DNA of 46,513 bases from Lentisphaerota bacterium (GCA_015061725.1 SUVX01000023.1:1-46513); one strand, 5' to 3'; counted from the first letter of the stretch, positions 15,573-24,288 are shown. The notes: a model not told the origin generated them from the letters alone. Made by a program: numbers and translations.

Positions 15573-16688
15573 ATGTCGCTTTCGCGTGTCCGGCTTGAAA
15601 TTGATACTGCTGCGCTCCGCAGTAATTTTGCAGAAATCCGCCGTCTTTCCCGCAGTTGCCGGGTGACGGCGGTCATCAAAGCCAACGCTTACGGTACCGG
15701 TGATTTAGAGACCGGAAGCATTTTGCGTTCAGCCGGGGCAAACCGTTTTGCTGTTGCTGATGTTGTTGAGGCGCAGCGTGTTTCAGCGTTGGGACTTCCT
15801 GTTCAGATATTGGGGACTTTAATTTCCCCGGAAGAATGTGATGAAGTTGTCAGAAATGGATTTTTTGCACCCGTAACAGGACTTGTATCCGCCCGTATGT
15901 TAAGTGCCGCTGCTGTAAGACAGCAGAAAAGTGTTCCCTGTCAGGTCAAAGTTGACTCCGGCATGGGACGTTTCGGCATGGATACTTGTGCGGCATTATC
16001 TGAAATAGAGGAAATAACCCGCTTGCCCGGACTGGATATCAGGGGAATCTATTCTCACCTTTCCAGTGCCGGAACGCCTGAAAATGACTATACGCTCATG
16101 CAGTTGAAACGCTTTAAAGAACTGCTGTTTCAGCTGAATAAAGCGGGTATCTTTTTTGAGGATGTCCATCTTTCTGCGAGTAACGGAATATGTTTTTATC
16201 CGGAAACCTGTCAGGCTCCTTTTACCATGACCCGCAGCGGAATCATCATGTACGGCTGTGAGAAAAATCATTTTGAAGCGGATAATTCTCTTAAAAGTGT
16301 TCTTTCTCTGAAATCCTGTCTTGCCTCGGTCAAAAGAATCAGAAAAGGCGAGGGGATCGGTTACGGACACACTTTTCTGCTGCCTGAAGATACGCTGGTA
16401 GGTACGGTTCCCGCAGGATACGCCGACGGAATCCCGCTGGCATTATCCAATGCCGGAAGTGTGCTGATAAAAGGTGTCCGCTGTCCTGTTATCGGCAGGG
16501 TCTGCATGGATTGCACGCTCGTTTCCCTCAATGATGTACCTGATGCCGCGCCGGGAGATGAAGTTATATATTGGGGCAGAAGCGGTGAAGAAGAAATCAC
16601 TCCCGGCGATTGGGCAGCGTTGAAATCCACCCATGTACACGATATTCTTTGTGCTATCGGCAACCGGGTTGAACGGAGATACTTATGA
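15573..16688 (+). CDS. alr: Alanine racemase
   Basis: A 371-aa PLP enzyme converting L- to D-alanine for peptidoglycan. The PLP lysine lies in VIKANAYGTG (about residue 35); further marks are DSGMGRFG (about 130), the second-base region YGHTF and PAGYADGIPLALSN (about 270-290), and the C-terminal GRVCMDCTLV. The usual V-x-H-R-N-H-T-like block near the PLP site is diverged, but all catalytic features are present. Its stop overlaps the next start (ATGA). Confidence 0.92.
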   Translation: MSLSRVRLEIDTAALRSNFAEIRRLSRSCRVTAVIKANAYGTGDLETGSILRSAGANRFAVADVVEAQRVSALGLPVQILGTLISPEECDEVVRNGFFAPVTGLVSARMLSAAAVRQQKSVPCQVKVDSGMGRFGMDTCAALSEIEEITRLPGLDIRGIYSHLSSAGTPENDYTLMQLKRFKELLFQLNKAGIFFEDVHLSASNGICFYPETCQAPFTMTRSGIIMYGCEKNHFEADNSLKSVLSLKSCLASVKRIRKGEGIGYGHTFLLPEDTLVGTVPAGYADGIPLALSNAGSVLIKGVRCPVIGRVCMDCTLVSLNDVPDAAPGDEVIYWGRSGEEEITPGDWAALKSTHVHDILCAIGNRVERRYL

Positions 16689-18034
16689 CAGAAAAAAAAC
16701 GGACTTTAGAACGCATTGAAGCCGGAAGAAAAACGGCGCGTTCAGGATATATTCCCTCTGTGCGCGAAAGGCGCAAAATGCTGCGGCGGATGCTTGTTCT
16801 GCTTGTTTCGCACAGCGAGGCGGCTTATGCCGTTCTTGAGGGTGATCTGGGGCGTTCCCGTCAGGGGGCGATCGTCTCTGAGATCCTGCCGCTGATAAAG
16901 ACGATCAAATATCTGATGCGCCATCTGCCCGGTCTGATGTCCGCACAGCGCCGCAGGCTCCCCTGGATCAATTTTCCCGGGCGGACTTATGATATTCCGG
17001 AGCCTTACGGAACTGTTCTTATTGCCGGTTCCTGGAATTTTCCGCTTCTTCAGGCGCTTGAAGCTGTGGCAGGGGCATACGCCTCCGGCAACCGTGTGGT
17101 GGTGAAACTGCCTGCTCAGGCACCGAAATCCGCACAGTTCATCCGCTGGATCATCGAAGAAACTTTTGTCGGAGACGAAGTTGTTGCCGTTGATAAAGAA
17201 ATGACGCTTTCTGAACTTTTGGATATGGAGTTTGATTATGTATTTTCCGTCTGCGATCGCGAGAAGGCGGGCTTCATCCGCAAAAAGACGGCGGGATTGG
17301 TGACGGAGTGTGACTTTATCACCGGCGGCAGAAGTGTTGCAGTTGTAGATGAAAAAGCAGTCGTCAAAACGGCGGCGCGGCGTATTGTTGAAGGCAAATT
17401 TTTCAATGCCGGACAGAGCCGCATTGCGCCGGATCTTGTGCTTGTACACAATCATGTTCACGATGCTTTCAAGCAGGCGGTCGATGCCGTCTGCCGCAAA
17501 AAATTCGGCAGTGATGTCTTTGAGAATCCGGAAACCGGCAAAATCATCGATAAGGAGTCCTACGAAAGATTGAGCAAACTTGCTTCTCACGGAAGATTGA
17601 TTTGCGGCGGGGAAAAATTGCCTGAAGAATTGAAAATTTCTCCGACTGTAATCGACATGCTTGATGAAAATGATCCTCTTTTGACAGAAGAAATTTCCGG
17701 ACCTCTGCTGCCGGTCGGCAGTTTTTCGTCCGAAGAGGACTTGATTTGCAAACTCAAAAAATTTTCCCGGATTCCCGCCGTTTATTATTTTGGAAGTTCA
17801 CGGAATATCAAGCGGCGTCTGCTCAAAGAAATCCGTTCAGATGCTTTGGTCATCAACGATGCCGCCATGCAGTTTTTCAACCGGAGATTACCGGGGAAAG
17901 ATGTGTTTTTTCAATTTGTCCGTATCAAGTCCGTGATGGTGCGACCGTCACGTCCTGATCTGCCCTGGCGTTATCTGCCGCTGGGCAGGGTGATGAATTG
18001 GATTCTTGAAAGTCTGGTCAAATGGAGTATTTGA
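16685..18034 (+). CDS. Aldehyde-dehydrogenase-fold protein lacking the catalytic Cys (likely pseudoenzyme)
   Basis: A 449-aa class-3-like aldehyde dehydrogenase by sequence. Preserved parts: IPEPYGTVLIAGSWNFPL (oxyanion Asn, about residues 100-117), VVKLPAQAPKSA, the FFNAGQ segment (about 240), DPLLTEEISGPLLPV and a C-terminal substrate-loop region. But the catalytic block, GQTCIAPD in class 3 enzymes, reads GQSRIAPD, so Cys is replaced by Arg, and the general-base block E-L-G-G-K reads FITGGRS, without Glu. Dehydrogenase chemistry by the normal route is therefore not expected; a reductase of the LuxC/fatty-acid type would also need Cys. It may bind a nucleotide or have a structural role. Translationally coupled to alr and followed by pilT genes. 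Confidence 0.8.
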   Translation: MTEKKRTLERIEAGRKTARSGYIPSVRERRKMLRRMLVLLVSHSEAAYAVLEGDLGRSRQGAIVSEILPLIKTIKYLMRHLPGLMSAQRRRLPWINFPGRTYDIPEPYGTVLIAGSWNFPLLQALEAVAGAYASGNRVVVKLPAQAPKSAQFIRWIIEETFVGDEVVAVDKEMTLSELLDMEFDYVFSVCDREKAGFIRKKTAGLVTECDFITGGRSVAVVDEKAVVKTAARRIVEGKFFNAGQSRIAPDLVLVHNHVHDAFKQAVDAVCRKKFGSDVFENPETGKIIDKESYERLSKLASHGRLICGGEKLPEELKISPTVIDMLDENDPLLTEEISGPLLPVGSFSSEEDLICKLKKFSRIPAVYYFGSSRNIKRRLLKEIRSDALVINDAAMQFFNRRLPGKDVFFQFVRIKSVMVRPSRPDLPWRYLPLGRVMNWILESLVKWSI

Positions 18035-18066
18035 TATTTCATTTATAATTTACAGGAGGGTTTGTT

Positions 18067-19659
18067 ATGCCGCCGGTCATGCCGTTGGAAATTCAGTGGT
18101 TTATTTATGCTCTTGTCAGTAATGAGGCACTCACCCAGAGTGATGCTCAGGCGATTTACCGTTCTCTGGGACTGCGTGCCAATTTTGAAGATTTTGCCCA
18201 GCTTGTTCTGGAACAGCTGACTGCCGGAATGAGCGATGATGATGCTCAGGAAGTTGCCGGTCAGCTTCAGGAGGTCATGGAGTATGCTTATGAACAGAGC
18301 CAAACGGGAGCCGCGCCGCCGCGTGTTCCCGTGCCTGTTGCAACGGCCCCCTTAAGAACTGCGGCATCTTACACGCCTGAAAGTTCATCTTCTGCTTCCG
18401 GCGGACACGAAGAGGGAACTTCTTCCGGCGGTCTTGCTGATGACGGCGCATTGGTTTTCAATTCTCTGGATATAGATCTTTCTCAAATCCAATCTTATGA
18501 GGATCTGCCCAGTCTGGCGGATACGCCGGAATTGAGTGATGAAGAACTTGCCGAGAGAATGATTTATCTGTTGACCTGTCTGCGTGCGCTGGGGTGCAGT
18601 GACTTGCACATTTCCGGCGGAACGCAGCCTTTTGTCCGCCGTCAGCTGATGGTTGAGCGTATCGACAGTTACGTTTTGACGGCTGAGGACTCCCGCAGAC
18701 TGAATCTTGCGCTGCTTTCAGCAAGTCAGAAAAAGCAGTTTGCCGAAAAAATGGATATGAGTTTTGCTCTTGAAATCGGTTATGACCGTTTCCGTGTGTG
18801 CCTGATGGAACACAAAGACGGTGTCGGCGGCAGTTACCGTCTGGTTCCCGATCACATCTGCACGCTGGAGGAATTGGGATTCCTGCCCGAAGATGTGCCG
18901 TTTATTGAACGTCTGCTGGACTACAACAACGGTCTTATTCTGGTCACCGGTCCGATCGGTTCCGGAAAGACCACGACACTTGCTTCAATGGTCAACATCA
19001 TCAACGACCGCCGTCAGGACCATGTGATTTCAGTTGAAGAACCGATTGAAATTCTGCAGATATCCAAAAATTGTCAGGTCACTCAGCGCGAAGTCGGACA
19101 CCACACGGCAAGTTACCATGCGGCACTTAAAGCCGCACTCCGTGAAGACCCTGATATCATCGTCATCGGCGAAATGCACGACCTTGAAACCATTGAAAAC
19201 GCCATCACCGCTTCTGAAACGGGACACCTTGTTATCGGAACGCTCCATACGGGCGACGCACCCAGTACACTGAACCGTCTGCTGGATGTGTTCCCTCCGG
19301 AACAGCAGCCGCAGATCCGCGCCATGACTGCAGGCAGTTTGCGCGGTATCATCTGTCAGAAACTTGTTCCCGACGGATTCGGCGGAATCACCATCATCTA
19401 TGAAATTCTGCTCAACAGTATGGCTGTTTCAAATATCGTCAACGAAGGAAAAGCCTTCCGTCTCAAAGCGACGATGTCAACGGCGACGAAACAGGGTATG
19501 TGTATCCTTGACCAGTGCGTGTTCAACAAATATGCCCGCGGACTTATGACAAGAGAAGCGGCTCTGGCACAGATGACAGACGCCTCTGTCATTCAGCAGC
19601 TTGAACAGTTGTACGCCATGCGCGAAGCTCAGAAACTGAGCGCAAATCAATCGAAATAA
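18067..19659 (+). CDS. PilT/PilU-like type IV pilus retraction ATPase with N-terminal extension
   Basis: A 530-aa secretion-type ATPase. Residues 1-160 are an extra segment: helical (about 1-80), then low complexity rich in Ser/Pro/Ala (about 80-125) and an acidic stretch. The PilT core follows: LGCSDLHISGG (PAS-like domain, about 178), Walker A GPIGSGKTTT (about 295-304), VISVEEPIEI (Asp-box region), REDPDIIVIGEMHD (Walker B, about 358-371; most PilT have GEMRD), and GHLVIGTLHTGDAPST (His box). It powers pilus retraction at the inner membrane. AGGAGGG precedes the start. Paired with a second PilT 18 bp downstream, suggesting a PilT/PilU-type team. Confidence 0.88.
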   Translation: MPPVMPLEIQWFIYALVSNEALTQSDAQAIYRSLGLRANFEDFAQLVLEQLTAGMSDDDAQEVAGQLQEVMEYAYEQSQTGAAPPRVPVPVATAPLRTAASYTPESSSSASGGHEEGTSSGGLADDGALVFNSLDIDLSQIQSYEDLPSLADTPELSDEELAERMIYLLTCLRALGCSDLHISGGTQPFVRRQLMVERIDSYVLTAEDSRRLNLALLSASQKKQFAEKMDMSFALEIGYDRFRVCLMEHKDGVGGSYRLVPDHICTLEELGFLPEDVPFIERLLDYNNGLILVTGPIGSGKTTTLASMVNIINDRRQDHVISVEEPIEILQISKNCQVTQREVGHHTASYHAALKAALREDPDIIVIGEMHDLETIENAITASETGHLVIGTLHTGDAPSTLNRLLDVFPPEQQPQIRAMTAGSLRGIICQKLVPDGFGGITIIYEILLNSMAVSNIVNEGKAFRLKATMSTATKQGMCILDQCVFNKYARGLMTREAALAQMTDASVIQQLEQLYAMREAQKLSANQSK

Positions 19660-19677
19660 GGAAGGGGAGTTCTTGTT

Positions 19678-20811
19678 ATGGAAAACGAACCGATGATCAA
19701 TAAATATCTGCGCCAGATGCTTGAAATGGGCGGATCTGACTTGCATTTATCCATCAACTTTCCGGCAAAGGCGCGTATCCACGGCAACATTCAATGCCTG
19801 GATGATGATGTGCTGGATGCCGACAGAATGGAGCAGATGCTCCGTGAAATCTGTCTTCCCGAATGGCGCTGGACGGATTTTATGAAGCGGCGCGACCTTG
19901 ACTTTGCACATGAAATCCCCGGCTTGGCGCGTTTCCGCTGTAACTATATGTATAACTATCACGGCATGGGCGCCGTTCTCCGTCAGATTCCGAGCAAGAT
20001 TCTGACCATGGCTGATTTGAAACTGCCCGAAGTTCTCAAAGAAATCTGCGCCTACAAGTCCGGACTGGTTCTGGTGACAGGCCCCACGGGTTCCGGTAAA
20101 TCCACGACACTTGCCGCAATGATCGACTATATCAACGATAATTACAGCAAGCATATCATTACGATTGAGGACCCGATTGAGTTCGTGCATCCGAGTAAGA
20201 ACTGTACGATCGTTCACCGCGAAGTGGGGATCCACAGCAAATCCTTTCCGGATGCTCTGCGCGGTGCGATGCGTTCCGACCCGGATATCGTTCTGATCGG
20301 AGAAATGCGTGAAAACGAGACCATCCGTCTGGGCTTGACCTGCGCCACGATGGGTATGCTTGTTTTCGGAACGCTGCACACCAATAACGCGCCCAAAACG
20401 ATTGACCGTATCATTGACGCGTTTCCCTCTGATGAACAGGCGCAGATCCGCACAATGCTTGCCTCCTGTCTGCAGTCGGTTGTCTCCCAGCTGCTCTGCC
20501 GGAAGAAGGGCGGCGGACGTATTGCGGTTCATGAAATCCTGCTCTGGGCGGACGGTCTGCCCAATACCATCCGTGAGGGACAGATCGCCAATATCCGCAC
20601 CATCATTGATGCCGGCGGCGGACGGGGTATGCAGTCTATGGATAACTCCATTCAGAAACAGCTTGATGCCGGTTTGATTTCCGCTGAAGAAGCCTATATG
20701 AAAGCCAGCGACAAAAACCGCTTCCTCAAACGTATGGAAGAAGAAGAGGCAGAAAAGGCTGCCGCCGCAGCTGCCGCAGCTGAAGCCGCCGCAGCAGCTT
20801 CAGCGCAATAA
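19678..20811 (+). CDS. pilT: Type IV pilus twitching motility ATPase PilT
   Basis: A 377-aa hexameric retraction ATPase. GGSDLHLSINFPAKARIHG opens the N-terminal domain; Walker A GPTGSGKSTTLAAMIDYIND sits near residues 135-154, followed by ITIEDPIEF, MRSDPDIVLIGEMRENETI (Walker B), and FGTLHTNNAPKTIDRIIDAF. The C-terminal 30 residues form a Glu/Ala-rich tail (EEEAEKAAAAAAAAEA), unusual for PilT. GGAAGGGGAG precedes the ATG. All motor motifs are intact, so this is likely the main motor and the longer upstream copy the accessory one. Confidence 0.92.
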   Translation: MENEPMINKYLRQMLEMGGSDLHLSINFPAKARIHGNIQCLDDDVLDADRMEQMLREICLPEWRWTDFMKRRDLDFAHEIPGLARFRCNYMYNYHGMGAVLRQIPSKILTMADLKLPEVLKEICAYKSGLVLVTGPTGSGKSTTLAAMIDYINDNYSKHIITIEDPIEFVHPSKNCTIVHREVGIHSKSFPDALRGAMRSDPDIVLIGEMRENETIRLGLTCATMGMLVFGTLHTNNAPKTIDRIIDAFPSDEQAQIRTMLASCLQSVVSQLLCRKKGGGRIAVHEILLWADGLPNTIREGQIANIRTIIDAGGGRGMQSMDNSIQKQLDAGLISAEEAYMKASDKNRFLKRMEEEEAEKAAAAAAAAEAAAAASAQ

Positions 20812-20829
20812 AAAAAGTTTTGAGTGTGT

Positions 20830-21384
20830 ATGAATTTTCTCCTTAACATCTGGGAAAAACTGTGGCATTTGCACCGTTCGGATGACGATACGTCCGCGGC
20901 GACGGTGGCGGAGTTCTTCATTCCCAAACTCAAACGCGGATTTTTTCTGCGTATGGGAATTGTGGCATTGTTGGCATTTGTCATCTGCAAGTGGCTGTTG
21001 ATTCCCTGTGTGATTGACGGAGAAAGCATGATGCCGACTTTTCCCTCACGCGGTTTCACGTTCTGCTGGACGGGCAGGTACTGGTTCTCAAAACCCCGCC
21101 GCGGCGATGTGGTCATTGTCAAATATGTGGATAAAGTTTTCTTTCTCAAGCGGATTATCGGTTTGCCCGGCGATACGGTTGAGTTCCGGCGCGGCGTATT
21201 GTTTTTGAACGGAAAGCCGCAAAGAGAACCTTATGTCCGTTACATTTCAAACTGGACGACCCGTCCGGTGACAGTTGCGCCCGGACACTGTTTTGTCGTG
21301 GGTGACAACCGCAGTCAATATGTTGAAAATCACCGTTTCGGAGCAATCCGGATGGTGCGGATAGCTGGAGCGCCGCTGTTCTGA
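20830..21384 (+). CDS. lepB: Signal peptidase I
   Basis: A 184-aa membrane serine protease that removes signal peptides outside the cytoplasmic membrane. One transmembrane helix (about residues 39-60: MGIVALLAFVICKWLLIPCV); catalytic Ser in DGESMMPT (about 66), catalytic Lys in FFLKRIIGLPGD (about 102), and the late box VVGDNRSQ (about 158). Length is on the short side but complete. I use the ATG at 20830 rather than the GTG six bases upstream. It will process the many exported proteins encoded here. Stop overlaps the next start. Confidence 0.92.
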   Translation: MNFLLNIWEKLWHLHRSDDDTSAATVAEFFIPKLKRGFFLRMGIVALLAFVICKWLLIPCVIDGESMMPTFPSRGFTFCWTGRYWFSKPRRGDVVIVKYVDKVFFLKRIIGLPGDTVEFRRGVLFLNGKPQREPYVRYISNWTTRPVTVAPGHCFVVGDNRSQYVENHRFGAIRMVRIAGAPLF

Positions 21385-21881
21385 TGAAAAAGTACATTCT
21401 TTTGTTGATCGTTGTTATTTCGGGCGTTGCCGGAGTCTGGTTTTTCTCTTCCTCTGACAGCGATGAAGCGCAAGTGAAACGGGTTTTGAAAACTCTCTGC
21501 CGCATGACGACCAAGAGGGCAGGGGATAATCCCGCCGCCGCCGGGCTGATGATCAGTAAAACGGATAAAATTTTTGCCGGAGAGTTTTCTGTCAAAATCG
21601 GAAACGGCATGTTTGACGGCATATATAATCCGACAAAGATGACCGCAGAATTGGCACGTTACCGTGCTATATTCACTGAAGTTGAGGTGGATACGCAGGA
21701 TATGGAAATAACTTTTCCCGCGCAGGATAAGGCCGAAACTGTTTTTACCGGGGTTCTGGACGGACGCACTAAAACCGGTTCCGGCGTTTCCGAAGCGCGT
21801 GAGGTGATTTGTACGCTGATCCGGACTCAGGAAGGATGGCGGATCAAGAAACTTGAAATAAAAGAAATCATGCAGAGATAA
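21384..21881 (+). CDS. Membrane-anchored small protein, NTF2/SnoaL-like fold suspected
   Basis: A 165-aa protein with an N-terminal hydrophobic anchor (residues 4-20, YILLLIVVISGVAGVWFF) and a periplasmic remainder. The pattern of an early helix pair (DEAQVKRVLKTLCRMTTKR), then strands ending in IRTQEGWRIKKLEIKEI, is reminiscent of the NTF2-like superfamily, which suggests but does not prove that fold. No catalytic residues are evident. It shares a 1-bp overlap with lepB and lies 9 bp before hslO, so is co-transcribed. Function unknown. Confidence 0.7.
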   Translation: MKKYILLLIVVISGVAGVWFFSSSDSDEAQVKRVLKTLCRMTTKRAGDNPAAAGLMISKTDKIFAGEFSVKIGNGMFDGIYNPTKMTAELARYRAIFTEVEVDTQDMEITFPAQDKAETVFTGVLDGRTKTGSGVSEAREVICTLIRTQEGWRIKKLEIKEIMQR

Positions 21882-21890
21882 GGCATTTTT

Positions 21891-22769
21891 ATGGTTAAAT
21901 TTTCAGAAAAGGATTATATGTTCCGCGGTGTTTTGAAAGAACACGCGGTGCGTTTTGTATTCGGTAATTTCAGGGAACTGGCAGAAACGGGGATTCTCAA
22001 ACACGATACGGATCCTGTTGCCGCCCGCCTGCTGGGGGGAGCGCTTGTTTCCGGCGCGTTGATGAGCGTATTGCTCAACGAAGAAGAGCGTTATTCCATC
22101 CGCATAGACTATGCTTCTCCTGCCGGAGGTTTGATGCTGGATGTTTCAGGACGCGGAGATGTGCGGGGCTTCATCCGCAATCCGCATGTGATGACAGAGG
22201 CAGAAACGATTGAAACGGCATGCGGAGAAGAAAGCACAGTTACTGTGACAAAATCCTGTAACGGAAAAGTGTTGAATTCCGGACAGGCAAAGAGTGCCTT
22301 TGTCCTGCCTGAAGCGGCATTGTCTTATTTTCTTTCGGTGAGCGATCAGGTGGAGTCAGAAATTTGTACGGCATTGCTTTTCCGTCCGGAGCCGGTTTCA
22401 CCTGTCAAGAGTGCATATTCTTTGATGATCCAGGCATTGCCTGATTGCGATCTTGATTTTTTCAATACGCTGCGTGAAAAAATATTTACGCCGCAGGCTA
22501 TTGAAATTTTAACATCAGAAACGCTTGTTTCCGAAGAAAAAATCGAAAAACTCTTCCAATATCTCTGCGGAGAAGAAAAAACGCCGCTTCTGGATTTTGT
22601 TCAAGTTACGGCGCCCCGTTTCATGTGTCCCTGTTCAGCGCAGAAACTGTGGGAAACGGCAAAAGTGATGCTTGGCGAAGAAGACTTTGCCAAACTTCTC
22701 GAAGAAAATCCCGATCCTGCGATTGTCTGTCAGTTCTGCAACACCGAACACCATTACCCGCGCAGCTGA
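21891..22769 (+). CDS. hslO: Redox-regulated chaperone Hsp33
   Basis: A 292-aa cytoplasmic holdase activated by oxidation. The N-terminal domain shows VRFVFGNFRELAETG, ARLLGGALVSGALMSVLL and the GQAK/LSYFLSVSDQVESEI block (about 125-165). The zinc/redox switch at the C-terminus is complete: C-P-C (about 244-246, MCPCSAQ) and C-Q-F-C (about 281-284), matching the C-x-C ... C-x-x-C pattern. Last gene of the plus-strand housekeeping run; the repeat-rich island begins right after it. Confidence 0.93.
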   Translation: MVKFSEKDYMFRGVLKEHAVRFVFGNFRELAETGILKHDTDPVAARLLGGALVSGALMSVLLNEEERYSIRIDYASPAGGLMLDVSGRGDVRGFIRNPHVMTEAETIETACGEESTVTVTKSCNGKVLNSGQAKSAFVLPEAALSYFLSVSDQVESEICTALLFRPEPVSPVKSAYSLMIQALPDCDLDFFNTLREKIFTPQAIEILTSETLVSEEKIEKLFQYLCGEEKTPLLDFVQVTAPRFMCPCSAQKLWETAKVMLGEEDFAKLLEENPDPAIVCQFCNTEHHYPRS

Positions 22770-22814
22770 CAGCGCAAACGCACAAAACGACCAGCGCCAC
22801 CTGAGCTTTTTGAG

Positions 22815-22925
22815 AACGGACAACAACGGACGGTAACGGATAAGTACGGACTTTTTTTCTGAAAATAAACTAGGCTGCCAAAAGTCGTTACCCAAGCAGA
22901 CAATAACCACCTCAACAAATACGCC
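22815..22925. repeat. Repeat A, copy 1 (111-bp direct repeat)
   Basis: Matches 25733-25843 over 111 bp with only about two mismatches and no indel. The two copies bracket the AT-rich island of small minus-strand genes. Beyond the 111 bp, a further similar piece (ACGGCTGGTTTTTCTCA) lies at about 22933-22949 and again near 25917. Confidence 0.9.
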
Positions 22926-22949
22926 CCAAAAAACGGCTGGTTTTTCTCA

Positions 22950-23111
22950 GGAGTCTTTTAGAGAATTTATCACGTTTTTTTAGAAATTCAACCGAGTTAC
23001 ACACAGTTCGCGCTCCGACTCCGACGAGTTGGAAGACCCATTCTCGTCGGAGCGCGTCCTATGCATGACTCTACGCTTCCGATATACGCAATTTTACAGA
23101 AAATTCATTAC
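22950..23111. repeat. Repeat B, copy 1 (162 bp with 11-bp-stem hairpin)
   Basis: Matches 23792-23953 over 162 bp without length change and with few substitutions. It contains a perfect hairpin: arm 23009-23019, 26-nt loop 23020-23045, arm 23046-23056. The loop is shared with the hairpin at 27-94. This copy is downstream of the minus-strand lipoprotein gene. Nothing else is seen between hslO and that gene. Confidence 0.9.
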
Positions 23112-23237
23112 ACTGCCCACCGGCTCTGCTGGTGGTTTTGATTGTAGTTATTTCCTCTCAATTGGAACAGAGCGTTTAAAAAAAGTTGTCCAACCAAAGG
23201 GGCTAAGCGCGCATCCAAGGCTTTCCCTCATCGTATT

Positions 23238-23681
23238 TCAAGGTTGAAACGTTTCGTCAATATTTGTCAGATAGAGTATATCATCTTGTTCTATTAGATT
23301 TAACACCATGCCTTTTTCAAATAGAGAAGTTAAAACGATGCCAGATGATTCTTTATAGATCTTAGGGTTAAAATGAGAATAGAATTTTTTATCCTGACGA
23401 CTGTAAATGAGCATTTTTGCTTCTTTCCCACCCGCCCGACAAAATATTTTATCCGGATTCGGACTAGGTTGAAAAAAGTATTTTGTTTCGCCCTTATTTA
23501 TAATAGCATTGTAGTTGTCGACTTTTATGTAGCTATATTTTGTAAGATTTCGGATACCATATTCCCTTCTGTAGCTGTTTGTTGATGGCTCGCTGCTTCC
23601 GTCGCACCCACACAACAAAAAATAGCCACAAAAGCATAATACTGTCCAAGCCATTTTTTTATATTTTTCTGCAAACTTCAT
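23238..23681 (-). CDS. Hypothetical lipoprotein
   Basis: A 147-aa protein with a lipoprotein signal peptide: basic start, hydrophobic core, lipobox LLCGC (cleavage before Cys at about residue 25), then a Ser/Asn-rich linker. The mature part is strand-rich with no motif I recognise. GGAGTAG precedes the ATG. It is AT-rich compared with the flanking housekeeping genes. It lies between the two copies of repeat B, in the same orientation as the three genes upstream of it. Confidence 0.65.
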   Translation of the reverse strand: MKFAEKYKKMAWTVLCFCGYFLLCGCDGSSEPSTNSYRREYGIRNLTKYSYIKVDNYNAIINKGETKYFFQPSPNPDKIFCRAGGKEAKMLIYSRQDKKFYSHFNPKIYKESSGIVLTSLFEKGMVLNLIEQDDILYLTNIDETFQP

Positions 23682-23791
23682 ATTTTATATTTACTACTCC
23701 ATTTTTTTCGTATGAATTATACGGTTGCAAAATCTCTTTTTCTGTGCTATATTCCATTTGTGATAAATCCTCTTGTTTGTGACTTTTCTCC

Positions 23792-23953
23792 GGAGTCTTT
23801 TAGAGAATTTATCACGTTTTTTTAGAAATTCAACCGAGTTACACACAGTTCGCGCTCCGACTCCGACGAGTTGGAAGACCCATTCTCGTCGGAGCGCGCC
23901 CTATGCATAACTCTACGTTTCCGATATACGCAATTTTACAGAAAATTCGTTAC
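23792..23953. repeat. Repeat B, copy 2
   Basis: Second 162-bp copy; hairpin arms 23851-23861 and 23888-23898 around the same 26-nt loop. It ends 14 bp after the stop of the minus-strand TM2 gene, so both copies of B sit just downstream of an accessory gene. Confidence 0.9.
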
Positions 23954-23967
23954 TCTGTCATACAATT

Positions 23968-24270
23968 TTATTTTAATAAAACTCCATTTGCATCACGATC
24001 AACTTTAATGACGGAATATATCATTCCAATAAAAAGGCCACAAAGAATAGCTAATGGAAAAAAATATATACTTCCTTCCCCTAATAATCCCCCAAAAAAC
24101 CAAAGATTACCAATAAAATAGCAGCAAATATAACCTATTCCGCCTTTTGTATTACCAATATAAAATTCATGAAGTCCTAATCCATAAAAAAATATTGCCA
24201 ATAGAATATATGTAGTACGATCTTTTTGCTTATATCCCGGGGGGATTTCATTTTTATCATAAACTTTCAT
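23968..24270 (-). CDS. TM2-domain membrane protein
   Basis: A 100-aa protein with two to three hydrophobic segments (about residues 20-37, 43-62 and 68-90). The TM2 signature is clear in LGLHEFYIGNTKGGIGYI, the conserved G-x-H-x-F/Y-Y-x-G turn between the helices. A short polar N-terminus precedes it. TM2 proteins are widespread and mostly uncharacterised. It follows the zinc-ribbon gene by 18 bp on the same strand. Confidence 0.75.
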   Translation of the reverse strand: MKVYDKNEIPPGYKQKDRTTYILLAIFFYGLGLHEFYIGNTKGGIGYICCYFIGNLWFFGGLLGEGSIYFFPLAILCGLFIGMIYSVIKVDRDANGVLLK

Positions 24271-24288
24271 TGTTGCGCCTGAATTTTT

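Noticed and set aside
22635..22910. Minus-strand frame across the end of hslO and repeat A
   Set aside because: Overlaps conserved hslO codons; the similar frame at 25676-25873 is open only because repeat A is duplicated.
22950..23953. Repeat B as integron attC sites
   Set aside because: One RYYYAAC-like piece (ATTCAAC) exists but I found no matching GTTRRRY core or R/L box pairing, and no integrase in the window.
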